Positions 55,427-64,000 of a stretch of 64,000 nucleotides of DNA are shown here, piece after piece (positions within the stretch are counted from its first letter, which is position 1; every line of letters starts with the position of its first letter). The notes below the pieces were generated by a model. The model searched no databases. It was not told the origin of the DNA and worked only from the letters and a program-made list of their open reading frames with translations. Position numbers and translations under genes: made by a program. The DNA comes from an uncultured Sulfitobacter sp. (GTDB taxonomy: Bacteria; Pseudomonadota; Alphaproteobacteria; Rhodobacterales; Rhodobacteraceae). Location: assembly GCA_913060815.1 (NCBI GenBank), contig CAJXSZ010000001.1:186001-250000 (forward strand), written 5' to 3'.

Positions 55427-56671
55427 ATGAAAAAATACTCCGTATTTGCCGTGGCCCGCGAAGCAATGCGTCATCACACGGGTTGGACCCGCGCATGGCG
55501 TGATGCAGCGCCGAAAAAACGTTATGACGCGATTATCATCGGGGCAGGGGGGCACGGTCTGGCGACGGCCTATTATTTGGGCAAAAACTTCGGCATCACC
55601 AATGTCGCGATCCTCGAGAAGGGGTGGCTTGGGGGTGGCAACACGGGGCGCAACACGACCATCATCCGCTCCAACTATTTGCAGGATCCCTCGGCGGCAC
55701 TCTATGAAAAATCCCGCTCGCTCTACGAGACGATGTCACAAGATCTCAACTATAATGTGATGTTTTCCCCAAGGGGTGTCATCATGCTTGCACAAACCGA
55801 ACATGAGGTGCGCGGATACAAGCGAACGGCACACGCCAACATGTTGCAGGGGGTAAAGACCGAATTTATCGGCCCCGAGAAGGTCAAAGAACTGGTGCCG
55901 ATCATCAATCTGGCGGGCCCGCGCTATCCCGTACTGGGCGGCCTGTGGCAAGCGCGCGGCGGCACGGCGCGCCACGATGCGGTTGCGTGGGGCTATGCGC
56001 GCGCCTGCTCTGATATGGGCATGGATGTCATTCAGCAGTGCAACGTGACGGGTATCCGCTCCGAGGGCGGCAAGGTTGTGGGTGTCAGTACGTCCAAAGG
56101 CGACATCGATTGTGACAAACTGGGGATAGTCGTCGCGGGCCACTCGGGCCACCTCGCCGATATGGCGGGCTTCCGTCTGCCGCTCGAATCCGTGGCGCTT
56201 CAGGCGCTGGTCTCCGAGCCGATCAAGCCCTGCATGGATGTGGTCGTCATGGCCAACACGGTGCACGGCTACATGAGCCAGTCCGACAAGGGCGAGATGG
56301 TCATTGGTGGCGGCACAGATGGCTACAACAACTATACCCAGCGCGGCTCTTTCCATCACCTCGAAGAAACCGTGCGCGCCCTGATCGAGACGTTCCCCAT
56401 GGTCTCGCGCCTCAAAATGCTGCGCCACTGGGGCGGTATCGTGGACGTCACGGGCGACCGCTCCCCCATCCTCAGCAAAACACCTGTCGACGGCGTGTTT
56501 ATTAACTGCGGCTGGGGCACGGGCGGCTTCAAAGCGATCCCTGGTTCAGGCTGGGCTATGGCCGAGCTGATGGCAAAAGGGCACTCCCCGCTCACCGATG
56601 CTTTCGGGCTGGAGCGCTTCACCGAAGGCCGCTTCATCGACGAGAGCGTCGCCGCAGGGGTGGCGCACTGA
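55427..56671 (+). CDS. soxB: Sarcosine oxidase beta subunit
   Basis: A 414-residue flavoprotein subunit. Rossmann motif AIIIGAGGHGLATAYYLG, GGNTGRNTTIIRSNYL and the FMN-attachment region ARHDAVAWGYARA; C-terminal CGWGTGGFKAIPGSGWAMAE closes the FAD site. It oxidises sarcosine to glycine with the other subunits, feeding methylene-THF. Heterotetrameric type, first of soxBDAG. The gap to soxD is unusually long (244 bp). Confidence 0.96.
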   Translation: MKKYSVFAVAREAMRHHTGWTRAWRDAAPKKRYDAIIIGAGGHGLATAYYLGKNFGITNVAILEKGWLGGGNTGRNTTIIRSNYLQDPSAALYEKSRSLYETMSQDLNYNVMFSPRGVIMLAQTEHEVRGYKRTAHANMLQGVKTEFIGPEKVKELVPIINLAGPRYPVLGGLWQARGGTARHDAVAWGYARACSDMGMDVIQQCNVTGIRSEGGKVVGVSTSKGDIDCDKLGIVVAGHSGHLADMAGFRLPLESVALQALVSEPIKPCMDVVVMANTVHGYMSQSDKGEMVIGGGTDGYNNYTQRGSFHHLEETVRALIETFPMVSRLKMLRHWGGIVDVTGDRSPILSKTPVDGVFINCGWGTGGFKAIPGSGWAMAELMAKGHSPLTDAFGLERFTEGRFIDESVAAGVAH

Positions 56672-56673
56672 TG

Positions 56674-56865
56674 CTAGTTGAAGCCAGAAATACGATGCAC
56701 CACAACATCTTCGGCCTGAACCTGCGCTGCATGTGCATGCGCTTCTGGCCGTGGCTGCAATCGCAAATCATGCGCAAGCAAAACACGTTTCTTTCGACGT
56801 TCGTAAATCGCGATAGCGACGCCGGTCACAAACACTGCAGCGATGGTACCAAGTATCCATTCCAT
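56674..56865 (-). CDS. Possible small membrane protein antisense between soxB and soxD
   Basis: A 63-residue ORF in the soxB-soxD gap, opposite strand. Its start looks like a real membrane protein: WILGTIAAVFVTGVAIAIYE then RRKKR (helix with positive-inside tail). The remainder (HAHAAQVQAEDVVVHRISGF) is not distinctive, and no good ribosome site was seen. It may be a small conserved gene or chance. Confidence 0.3.
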   Translation of the reverse strand: MEWILGTIAAVFVTGVAIAIYERRKKRVLLAHDLRLQPRPEAHAHAAQVQAEDVVVHRISGFN

Positions 56866-56915
56866 AGAAATAACATGGGCACAGAGATGCCGTTTTTCAA
56901 GCTCGGAGGGCTTCC

Positions 56916-57239
56916 ATGCTAATCGTATCCTGCCCCAACTGCGGTATCACCGCCGAGGAAACCGAATTCCACGCCCACGGCGAGGCGCACATTACCCGTC
57001 ATGCCGTAGGCTCCAGCGATGACCAGATGGAGACCTATCTGTTCATGCGCAAAAACCCCAAGGGCGTGCATTTCGAACGCTGGCGCCACCAGTACGGCTG
57101 TGGCAAGTGGTTCCACATGGCCCGCTGCACCATGACGCTCGAAGTCTTTGGCACCTACAGCGCACAAACCTACAGCCCCCCCGATGACCTCCTCGCACGC
57201 ATCGACGCCAGACGTCCGGGCTGGCGGGAGGCAACATGA
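56916..57239 (+). CDS. soxD: Sarcosine oxidase delta subunit
   Basis: A 107-residue zinc-binding subunit: Cys6 and Cys9 (LIVSCPNCGITAEETEF), His58 and Cys62 (RWRHQYGCGKWFHMARCTM). The rest matches SoxD length. It sits 62 bp before soxA. Confidence 0.96.
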   Translation: MLIVSCPNCGITAEETEFHAHGEAHITRHAVGSSDDQMETYLFMRKNPKGVHFERWRHQYGCGKWFHMARCTMTLEVFGTYSAQTYSPPDDLLARIDARRPGWREAT

Positions 57240-57300
57240 TCCTTCTTCATTTTTCCATTAAACTCAATTCTGCCCCCAACACCTGCGCTGGAGACCGATC

Positions 57301-60300
57301 ATGAGCACACGCCTCGCCACAGGTGGCCGCCTGCTGAATAAATCCACATCGGTCAAATTCCGTTTTAACGGGAAATACATGCGAGGATATGAGGGCGACA
57401 CACTCGCCTCTGCCCTGCTTGCCAATGACCAGATGCTGGTGGGCCGTTCATTCAAATATCACCGCCCGCGCGGGATCGTGGCGGCTGGCCCTGAAGAGCC
57501 GAACGGCCTTGTAAACCTCGGAGAAGGCAGCGATTTTGAGCCTAACGCCCGCGTCACCACGACCGAGCTGTTCGACGGTTTGCGTGCCGAAAGCCAAAAC
57601 CACTGGCCGAGCCTCGAATTCGATGTGGGCGCGATCAACAAACACCTCAGCCGCTTCTTGCCCGCTGGTTTCTACTACAAGATGTTCATTCACCCGCGCC
57701 CGCTGTGGAAGCATGTGTACGAGCCGATCATCCGCCACTCGGCGGGTCTTGGCCGTGCACCGAAGACGCGAGATGAGGATACATACGAGCACTTCTATGC
57801 GTTCTGCGATGTGCTGGTGATTGGTGGCGGTGTTGCGGGACTGGAAGCAGCCCGAGCATCGGCCCTGTCTGGCGCGCGCGTGATCGTGATGGAACAAACG
57901 GCCCATTGGGGCGGTCGTACGCCCGTAGATGGCGGCGACATCAATGGCATGCCCGCGCAAGACTGGATCGACGCCACGTTGGCCGAGCTGGGCGCCATGG
58001 AAAACGTCACTCTGCGCACCCGCACCATGGGCGCAGGTGTCTACGACCACGGCTATGTCTTGGGCTACGAGCGCCTGACGGACCATAATCCAGAGGCTCA
58101 AGGCCCTCGCCACCGCCTTTGGCGCGTGCGCGCAGGTCACATTATCACTGCGACAGGCGCGATCGAGCGTCCGTTGAGCTTTGCTGGCAACGATATCCCG
58201 GGCGTCATGCTTGCAGCTTCTGTGCGCGATTACGTGGTCAACTACGGTGTATCCGCAGGTGACCGTACCGTTGTTGTGACCAACAATGACGACGCCTACC
58301 TCACCGCCATTGCGCTGAAAGAGGCGGGGCTGGACGTGCCAGCCATTCTTGATGCGCGGGTCCTGCCCGAAGACAGCGCTGCGATGGCGCGGGCCAAAGA
58401 GCTGGGTATTCGCGTGCTCATGGGCCACGGTGTCTCATCGGTCAAAGGCGGCAAACGTGTCACAAGCGTCGCTGTCTGCTCGCAAGCGGGCGAAGGATCG
58501 GTGCTGGAGGAAATCGCTTGCGATGCGGTGGCCATGTCTGGCGGTTGGTCGCCTGTCGTCCACTTGTGGTCCCACTGCGGTGGAAAGCTGATGTGGGACA
58601 CGGCCAATGCCTGCTTTAGCCCTGATCCCGACCAGCCACCGAAAGGGGCGGATGGCGGCCAGTTTGTCTCCACAGCAGGGGCCGCATCGGGCGTGTTCCA
58701 GCTTGATGACGGGCTCAATGATGCCTTTGCTGCCGCGGATGGCACCCTGCGCTGTTTGGGCCGCAAGTTGCCCCGTGATGCCAAAGCCTCACAAGGCAGC
58801 CGCAATGATGAAGCGCCGATGGCGCCTGTCTGGCTGATGCCGCAAGGGGCGAGCGTAAAGCTGCGCGAGAAAGCATGGCTGGACTACCAGAACGACGTGA
58901 AGGTTTCTGACGTGCGCCTCGCAGCGCAAGAGGGCTTTGTCTCGGTCGAGCATGCGAAGCGGTATACCACTCTAGGCATGGCGACTGATCAGGGTAAATT
59001 GAGCAATATCAATGGTCTTGCGACATTAGCTAATGCATTGGGTGAAGATATTCCAAGCGTCGGCACCACAACATTCCGTCCACCTTATCACCCCATTTCG
59101 ATGGCTGTGATCGGGGGCGAGGCACGCGATGCAGCGTTCCAGCCTATCCGCCGCACGCCCATGCACGACTGGCACGCCAGCAACGGTGCGGAGTTCGAAC
59201 CTGTGGGCCAGTGGCGCCGTCCCTATGCCTATGTCAAGTCTGGCGAGAGCACCCATGACGCGGTCATGCGCGAAGTCACCAACACACGCGAAAAGATGGG
59301 GCTGCTCGATGCATCGACGCTGGGCAAGCTGATCGTGAAGGGGCCTGACGCGGGCTGGTTCCTCGACATGCTCTACACCAACATGATGAGCACGCTGAAG
59401 GTCGGCAAATGTCGCTACGGTCTTATGTGCAACGACAATGGTTTTCTCATCGACGACGGTGTGGTTGCGCGCATCGACGAGGACACGTGGCTGTGCCACA
59501 CCACCACAGGCGGCGCGGAGTCGATCCACGCGCATATGGAAGAATGGCTGCAGACCGAGTGGTGGGACAAAAAGGTCTATGTCGCCAATGTGACCGAGCA
59601 ATATGCCCAGATCGCGGTGGTTGGCCCCAATGCACGCAATGCGTTGGAAAAGCTGGGCGGCATGGACGTCAGCAAAGAGGCCTTGGGTTTCATGGAGTGG
59701 GCAGACGGTGTGATCGGCGGCTTCAACGTGCGCGTCTACCGTATCTCCTTTTCGGGCGAGCTATCTTACGAGATCGCGGTCGATGCGGGGCAGGGTCAGG
59801 CTTTCTGGGACGCGCTGATGGCGGTAGGCGCCGATCTGGGGGCGATGCCCTACGGGACCGAGTGCTTGCACATCCTGCGCGCCGAAAAGGGTTTTATCAT
59901 GATCGGGGACGAGACAGATGGCACGGTCATCCCCCAAGACCTCAATCTGCACTGGGCTTTGAGCAAGAAAAAAGAGGACTACCTCGGCAAACGGGCGCAC
60001 CAGCGCAGCCACATGGCCGACCCCGACCGCTGGAAGCTGGTGGGACTTGAGACCACGGACGGAAGCACGCTGCCCGATGGCGCCTATGCCGTGGGTGAGG
60101 GCAACAACGCCAATGGCCAGCGCAACATGATCGGGCGTGTGACGTCCAGCTATCATTCGCCCACGCTGGGCAAGGGGATTGCCATGGGCTTGGTCCATAA
60201 TGGTCCTGACCGCATGGGTGAGGTGCTGGAATTCCCTGGCACGGATGGCAAAACCTATAGCGCACGGATCGTCGATCCCGTGTTTTATGACAAAGAAGGG

Positions 60301-60318
60301 GCCAAGCAGAATGTCTGA
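57301..60318 (+). CDS. soxA: Sarcosine oxidase alpha subunit
   Basis: A 1005-residue subunit. N-terminal part (FRFNGKYMRGYEGDTLASAL, FKYHRPRGIVAAGPEEPNGL) precedes an NAD-binding Rossmann domain (VLVIGGGVAGLEAARASALS) and a C-terminal aminomethyltransferase-like half (about 600-1005: YGLMCNDNGFLIDDGVVARI, FSGELSYEIAVDAGQGQAFW) that binds folate. Overlaps soxG by 8 bp. Confidence 0.97.
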   Translation: MSTRLATGGRLLNKSTSVKFRFNGKYMRGYEGDTLASALLANDQMLVGRSFKYHRPRGIVAAGPEEPNGLVNLGEGSDFEPNARVTTTELFDGLRAESQNHWPSLEFDVGAINKHLSRFLPAGFYYKMFIHPRPLWKHVYEPIIRHSAGLGRAPKTRDEDTYEHFYAFCDVLVIGGGVAGLEAARASALSGARVIVMEQTAHWGGRTPVDGGDINGMPAQDWIDATLAELGAMENVTLRTRTMGAGVYDHGYVLGYERLTDHNPEAQGPRHRLWRVRAGHIITATGAIERPLSFAGNDIPGVMLAASVRDYVVNYGVSAGDRTVVVTNNDDAYLTAIALKEAGLDVPAILDARVLPEDSAAMARAKELGIRVLMGHGVSSVKGGKRVTSVAVCSQAGEGSVLEEIACDAVAMSGGWSPVVHLWSHCGGKLMWDTANACFSPDPDQPPKGADGGQFVSTAGAASGVFQLDDGLNDAFAAADGTLRCLGRKLPRDAKASQGSRNDEAPMAPVWLMPQGASVKLREKAWLDYQNDVKVSDVRLAAQEGFVSVEHAKRYTTLGMATDQGKLSNINGLATLANALGEDIPSVGTTTFRPPYHPISMAVIGGEARDAAFQPIRRTPMHDWHASNGAEFEPVGQWRRPYAYVKSGESTHDAVMREVTNTREKMGLLDASTLGKLIVKGPDAGWFLDMLYTNMMSTLKVGKCRYGLMCNDNGFLIDDGVVARIDEDTWLCHTTTGGAESIHAHMEEWLQTEWWDKKVYVANVTEQYAQIAVVGPNARNALEKLGGMDVSKEALGFMEWADGVIGGFNVRVYRISFSGELSYEIAVDAGQGQAFWDALMAVGADLGAMPYGTECLHILRAEKGFIMIGDETDGTVIPQDLNLHWALSKKKEDYLGKRAHQRSHMADPDRWKLVGLETTDGSTLPDGAYAVGEGNNANGQRNMIGRVTSSYHSPTLGKGIAMGLVHNGPDRMGEVLEFPGTDGKTYSARIVDPVFYDKEGAKQNV

Positions 60319-60880
60319 TCCGGTATCCGCATTGAACAATGCGCACTATGGCGCTGGTATCGCCGAGGTTTCCGAGCTTGGTGCCGTTGGCATGATTACC
60401 CTGCGCGGTGACATCAACACACGCGGCGTGCAAAAGGGGGCGGTTGACGTGGCGGGGGTGAAGATGCCCGCACCGCTTCACTGCGTGACCGACGGGAGTG
60501 CGGGTATCGCGTGGATGTCGCCAGATGAGCTTCTCATCATGTGCAACTACGCCGACGTCGCGAAAAAGCTTGAAACGCTGCGGGGCAAGACCGCTAAAGT
60601 CCACGCGCTGGCGGTCAATGTTTCAGACGCCCGTGCGGTGTTTGAATTGCGCGGGCCGCATGCACGCGAGGTATTGGCCAAAGTTGCGCCTGTCGATCTG
60701 GCCCGCGACCAGTTCAAATCCGGCATGTTCCGGCGCACCCGTATTGCACAGGTGCCTGCCGCGTTCTGGATGCCGGAGGAGGACGTGATCCGTATGGTCT
60801 GCTTCCGTTCGGTCGCGCAATATGTCTTTGACGTGCTCAGTGTCGCGTCGCAACCAGGTTCTGAGGTCGGCTACATTTAG
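60311..60880 (+). CDS. soxG: Sarcosine oxidase gamma subunit
   Basis: A 189-residue subunit: SDPVSALNNAHYGAGIAEVS, ALAVNVSDARAVFELRGPHA and FWMPEEDVIRMVCFRSVAQY are typical SoxG segments. The start at 60311 lies within the soxA end, 8 bp overlap; an earlier frame from 60179 is a shadow of soxA. Last gene of soxBDAG. Confidence 0.94.
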   Translation: MSDPVSALNNAHYGAGIAEVSELGAVGMITLRGDINTRGVQKGAVDVAGVKMPAPLHCVTDGSAGIAWMSPDELLIMCNYADVAKKLETLRGKTAKVHALAVNVSDARAVFELRGPHAREVLAKVAPVDLARDQFKSGMFRRTRIAQVPAAFWMPEEDVIRMVCFRSVAQYVFDVLSVASQPGSEVGYI

Positions 60881-61034
60881 CCTGTGCTGGTGTGGGCCTT
60901 TCTTATTGAAGTTTAATGGCAATTGAGAGGAATCTCGCGACCTGTGCTGTCTCGCGTCGGTATCGCCTTGACGCGGGGCAGAAACGCGCTCCATTTAATA
61001 AGGATTGAAATACTTAATACTGGAGGCCCCACAC

Positions 61035-61634
61035 ATGGCTTTTGAACTTCCCGATCTTCCATACGCCCACGACGCCCTCGCATCCAAAGGGATGAGCGCC
61101 GAGACGCTGGAATACCACCACGACAAGCACCACAACGCTTATGTCGTGAACGGCAACAAGGCGATTGAGGGCACCGAGTGGGCAGGCAAGTCTCTCGAAG
61201 AGATTATCAAGGGCACCTATGACTCCTCCGCCGTGGCGCAGAGCGGCATCTTTAACAACATTTCGCAATTGTGGAATCACAACCAGTTTTGGGAAATGAT
61301 GGGCCCAGGAGCCTCTGCGATGCCTGGCGAGTTGGAGAAAGCGATCATTGAGAGCTTCGGGTCTGTGGATAAGTTTAAGGACGAATTCAAAGCCGCAGGC
61401 GCGGGCCAGTTCGGATCAGGCTGGGCATGGCTGGTCAAGGACACAGATGGCGGCCTCAAGGTCACAAATACAGAAAACGGTGTGAACCCTGTTTGTTTCG
61501 GCCAGACGGCATTGCTCGGTTGTGATGTTTGGGAGCACTCCTACTACATCGACTTCCGCAATGCGCGTCCCGATTATCTGACCAACTTTCTCGACAATCT
61601 TGTGAACTGGGAAAACGTCGCTTCCCGCATGTGA
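61035..61634 (+). CDS. sodB: Superoxide dismutase (Fe/Mn)
   Basis: A 199-residue enzyme that turns superoxide to peroxide and oxygen. Metal ligands: His28 (LEYHHDKHHNAYV), His in SQLWNHNQFWEMM, then Asp and His in CDVWEHSYYIDF. GGAGG lies 8 bp before the ATG at 61035; a frame from 61005 is leader. Gly/Gln pattern (GAGQFGSGWAWLV) fits the iron type better. A strong terminator follows. Confidence 0.95.
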   Translation: MAFELPDLPYAHDALASKGMSAETLEYHHDKHHNAYVVNGNKAIEGTEWAGKSLEEIIKGTYDSSAVAQSGIFNNISQLWNHNQFWEMMGPGASAMPGELEKAIIESFGSVDKFKDEFKAAGAGQFGSGWAWLVKDTDGGLKVTNTENGVNPVCFGQTALLGCDVWEHSYYIDFRNARPDYLTNFLDNLVNWENVASRM

Positions 61635-61660
61635 GCGCCGAAAACGAGCTGAGTTAGAAG

Positions 61661-61694
61661 AAGCCCCGAGCACATTGTGTTTCGGGGCTTTTTT
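61661..61694 (+). terminator. Rho-independent terminator of sodB
   Basis: AAGCCCCGA pairs with TCGGGGCTT (9 bp) across a 12-base loop, running into TTTTTT. It is 26 bp after the sodB stop and just before the convergent LOG-family gene's stop. Confidence 0.85.
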
Positions 61695-61701
61695 CGGGGT
61701 G

Positions 61702-62271
61702 CTACCCTGTGGATAAACTATCTTCCAGCGCTGCCAGAGCAGAGGCCGCATCTGGTACCCATGTCAGGAAATCCAACAGGCTCTCATCAGCAAATCCGCG
61801 CTGTGTGACATGGTTCATTAGTTGCTTCAACGGATCCCAGTAGCCATCTGTATTCACGATATAAATCGGCTTCTCGTGCAGGCCCAGCTGACGCCATGTC
61901 AGCACCTCGAACAACTCATCCAGCGATCCCGCGCCTCCCGGCAACACGACCACTGCATCACAGTTCATAAACATGACCTTCTTTCGTTCGTGCATGGTCT
62001 CGGTCACGATGTATGTGGTGAGGTCGGTCTTGCCGACTTCCCATGCCACCAGATGCGCGGGGATGACGCCGAATGTGACGCCGCCCGCGTCTTGGGCCGC
62101 CCGCGCGACGGTGCCCATCAACCCCACATCACCCGCGCCATAGACCAGCCGCCATTCACGCGCAGCGATACCCTCGCCAAGACGTTCCGCATCAGTTGTA
62201 AATGCAGGATCGTCGCCCGCGCGAGAGCCGCAAAAGACGCAGACAGATTTGGAAGTGGGGGAAACGGTCAT
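61702..62271 (-). CDS. LOG-family (TIGR00730) Rossmann-fold protein
   Basis: A 189-residue protein: VCVFCGSRAGDDPAF, WRLVYGAGDVGLMGTVARA, MHERKKVMFMNCDAVVVLPG then GAGSLDELFEVLTWRQLGL; the motif PGGxGSxxE is intact. LOG proteins remove ribose-5-phosphate from nucleotide monophosphates (cytokinin-type or general nucleosidase). The ATG at 62271 was chosen with AGGAG 6 bp upstream; the earlier ATG at 62289 overlaps that site. Confidence 0.9.
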   Translation of the reverse strand: MTVSPTSKSVCVFCGSRAGDDPAFTTDAERLGEGIAAREWRLVYGAGDVGLMGTVARAAQDAGGVTFGVIPAHLVAWEVGKTDLTTYIVTETMHERKKVMFMNCDAVVVLPGGAGSLDELFEVLTWRQLGLHEKPIYIVNTDGYWDPLKQLMNHVTQRGFADESLLDFLTWVPDAASALAALEDSLSTG

Positions 62272-62395
62272 ATGGGGCTCCTGCATCACTTCTCGGTTTT
62301 GTGACAGCTTTTGAATTGCGCTTTTGACCTGTGATAGCGATTTTCGTAAACAGGCTCAACGCTCGCCATACGGGCCGCAGCAGGGATAGCAGCAT

Positions 62396-63499
62396 ATGAG
62401 CAAGAATTCAGCAGGGCTTGGTGGCAATACAGGAGCGTTTCTTGCGGGTGGCGCTATGGCTGTGGCGCTCGGCTTTGGTGCCTACATCGGGTTCGGAGGC
62501 GTTGCCGATAGGGCGGTGCAACCTGTCTCGCCGCAGGTTCCGGACACTGCTGCAAAGGCGCAAGATACTGTTGCCACGGACGAGAAAGCCGCACCAGTCA
62601 CCGAGGTCAACGACCCGACTGTTCCTACCTTTGACGAGGTTCGGCGGGAGACGGACGGCACGACCATTATTGCGGGCCGTGCCGAACCGCTGAGTGATGT
62701 TGCGATCCTTGTAGATGGCGCAGAGGTTGCAACGGTCACTGCCGACAGCTCTGGCGGGTTTGCGGCGATCACGACCTTGCCCGATAACGAGGCGGCGCAA
62801 GTGGTGAGCCTGTCGTCAGAAAAGAACGATGATGTTGTGACCTCGCAGGACGAGATTATTCTTGCTCCCTCACCCCTCGCAGCCCTCGAGCAGCCTGAAG
62901 TAGCGGCAGTAGATGCAGAAACAGCGCCCGTTGTCCCGCCCGCCACTGAGGAAGCGGAGCAGACGCCGCGCATTGCTGTCCTCAAATCAGACGAAGAAGG
63001 CGTGCAGCTTTTAAGCCCCGACACCACACAGGTGATGACCGCAGTGGCCCTCGATACCATCGGATATTCCGAGCAGGGAGAGGTGCAGCTCACTGGACGG
63101 GCGCAGGCCGACACGGCGCAAGTCAGAGTATATCTCGACAACCGCTCTGTCATCAGCTTGCCTGTAGATGCTGACGGGCGGTGGCGGGGTGACCTGCCCG
63201 AGGTCGACGAGGGCGTTTATACCCTGCGGGTAGATGAGGTCACACAAGCAGGCACCGTGAGCAGCCGTGTCGAGACCCCGTTCAAACGCGAATCCGCAGC
63301 AGTTCTGGCGCAGGCATCGGCAAACCTCGAAGGGCCGGTCACATCCGTAACTGTGCAAGCGGGTGCCACGCTGTGGGCCATCGCGCGCGAGCGCTACGGA
63401 GACGGCACATTGTTCTTGCGGGTGTTTGAGGCCAACGCGGACAATATTCGGGATCCAGATCTGATCTATCCTGGTCAGGTGTTTGATTTGCCGAACTAA
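62396..63499 (+). CDS. LysM peptidoglycan-binding protein
   Basis: A 367-residue envelope protein. A membrane anchor (LAGGAMAVALGFGAYIGFGG), a Pro/Glu/Ala-rich linker, an Ig-like region (about 80-150 and 215-300), and a C-terminal LysM domain (VTVQAGATLWAIARERYGDG then PDLIYPGQVFDLPN). This is the common Rhodobacterales layout for LysM-anchored proteins. Precedes an ABC exporter gene. Confidence 0.85.
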   Translation: MSKNSAGLGGNTGAFLAGGAMAVALGFGAYIGFGGVADRAVQPVSPQVPDTAAKAQDTVATDEKAAPVTEVNDPTVPTFDEVRRETDGTTIIAGRAEPLSDVAILVDGAEVATVTADSSGGFAAITTLPDNEAAQVVSLSSEKNDDVVTSQDEIILAPSPLAALEQPEVAAVDAETAPVVPPATEEAEQTPRIAVLKSDEEGVQLLSPDTTQVMTAVALDTIGYSEQGEVQLTGRAQADTAQVRVYLDNRSVISLPVDADGRWRGDLPEVDEGVYTLRVDEVTQAGTVSSRVETPFKRESAAVLAQASANLEGPVTSVTVQAGATLWAIARERYGDGTLFLRVFEANADNIRDPDLIYPGQVFDLPN

Positions 63500-63555
63500 G
63501 GTGGTCCTTGCGGGATGGACGCTCTATGTAGTGGAAGGACTGCATAGGATGCCCC

Positions 63556-64000
63556 ATGACCGCTGATAGATCTGCCACTACCCCCTCCAAAACAAGCCAG
63601 AAGCCCCCGATGAGCGAACAGGTCGCGACCGAGGAAGATGCTGCGGTTGAGCAGGAGCGCCAGTCTGCCGCTTTGGTCTTGCGCAAAGTGGCGCCATACC
63701 TGTGGCCGGCCGATATGCCATGGGTGCGCAAGCGGGTTGTCTGGGCGCTGGTCGTGTTGGTCCTGTCCAAGGTTTTGACGGTCACGACGCCGCAATTCTA
63801 CCGTGGTGCAGTGGACGCTTTGGCCGAAGAGGGCGTGCCGATGCTCGCGCTGGGAGCTGTGGGTCTGACCATCGCTTATGGTATCGTGCGCCTTATGGGC
63901 GTGGGCTTCCAGCAGCTGCGCGATGCAATCTTTGCCCGTGTGGGCCAACGCGCCCTGCGCACCTTGGCGCTTGAGACGTTCAGCCATATCCACAAACTCT
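63556..64000 (+). CDS. ATM1-type ABC exporter, 5' part (cut by the window end)
   Basis: An open frame without stop from ATG 63556 (AGGA 8 bp upstream) to the window end, at least 148 residues. A polar N-terminal tail (TADRSATTPSKTSQKPP) leads to a first helix (WALVVLVLSKVLTVTTPQFY), a second (LALGAVGLTIAYGIVRLMGV) and the stretch LRDAIFARVGQRALRTLALE then TFSHIHKL, the signature of ATM1/HMT exporters of glutathione or sulphur compounds. The ATPase domain is outside the window. ATG 63610 is a possible later start. Confidence 0.8.
   Translation, partial: MTADRSATTPSKTSQKPPMSEQVATEEDAAVEQERQSAALVLRKVAPYLWPADMPWVRKRVVWALVVLVLSKVLTVTTPQFYRGAVDALAEEGVPMLALGAVGLTIAYGIVRLMGVGFQQLRDAIFARVGQRALRTLALETFSHIHKL

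Noticed and set aside
57448-58428. Long open frame (326 codons) antisense to soxA
   Set aside because: Composition is that of a shadow of the high-GC coding strand; no family motif, and soxA is certain.
1-64000. CRISPR arrays, insertion sequences, prophage genes, att sites, replication origin
   Set aside because: No regularly spaced repeats, transposase, integrase or phage structural motifs were found on either strand. The tRNA-Leu has no visible duplicated 3' end nearby.

Overview
The window looks like an ordinary chromosomal segment of a marine Rhodobacterales bacterium (Roseobacter group). This is inferred from gene content, not from a database search. The signs are a C4-pathway 5-aminolevulinate synthase with the Rhodobacter layout, an aa3-type cytochrome oxidase subunit I, a soxBDAG sarcosine oxidase operon, a urtABCDE urea transporter, a TRAP transporter, a TamA/TamB pair, and candidate regulatory sites of alphaproteobacterial type (CtrA TTAA-N7-TTAA, CcrM GANTC, Irr-like and other iron-type palindromes). 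Codon use looks uniform and GC-rich. I see no phage, insertion sequence, integrase or CRISPR array.

Layout: 0.1-12 kb holds housekeeping genes (M20 dipeptidase, hemA, a RodZ-like protein, ispG, a UbiH-like hydroxylase, a HAD nucleotidase, a GntR regulator, carA, yqeY). Among them is a membrane glycosyltransferase with an N-terminal MshEN-like (cyclic-di-GMP type) domain. 12-18.6 kb carries a DUF2244 protein, ctaD, a soluble PAS histidine kinase with its single-domain response regulator, lipB, a FrnE-type DsbA protein and a tRNA-Leu(GAG). 19-25 kb is the urt operon, followed by about 700 bp that contains the decayed C-terminus of a histidine kinase. 25.7-28.5 kb is an amidase plus flavin monooxygenase operon; 28.8-34.6 kb is tamA-tamB; then come a flavin reductase and acs. 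37.8-41 kb is a TRAP transporter with a terminator between the binding-protein gene and the permease genes. 41-44.8 kb is a YhaO/YhaN-like (SbcD/SbcC-like) nuclease-ATPase pair. 46.8-49.4 kb is an iron block: a ferric-iron binding protein, a small Cys-containing ORF coupled to hemP, and dps, with two different palindromic candidate iron operators. 50-53 kb has dusA, a TSUP permease coupled to a PhyH-like dioxygenase, and small genes. 53.2-55.2 kb is DUF1289-ruvX-ccmI; 55.4-60.9 kb is soxBDAG; 61-64 kb has sodB, a LOG-family gene, a LysM protein and the start of an ATM1-type ABC exporter cut by the window edge.

The signals most worth following are: (1) the MshEN-glycosyltransferase, whose upstream region carries a perfect 17-bp palindrome that is at once a CtrA box and a GANTC methylation site; (2) a second perfect CtrA box laid over the hemA stop codon in front of the RodZ-like gene; (3) the small ORF-hemP coupling inside an iron block with two operator types; (4) the TSUP/PhyH-like pair; and (5) the YhaO/YhaN-like module with an altered P-loop, followed by an 18-bp perfect palindrome. 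Several convergent gene pairs abut or share their stop codons (TTAA, CTAG) with no hairpin between them.
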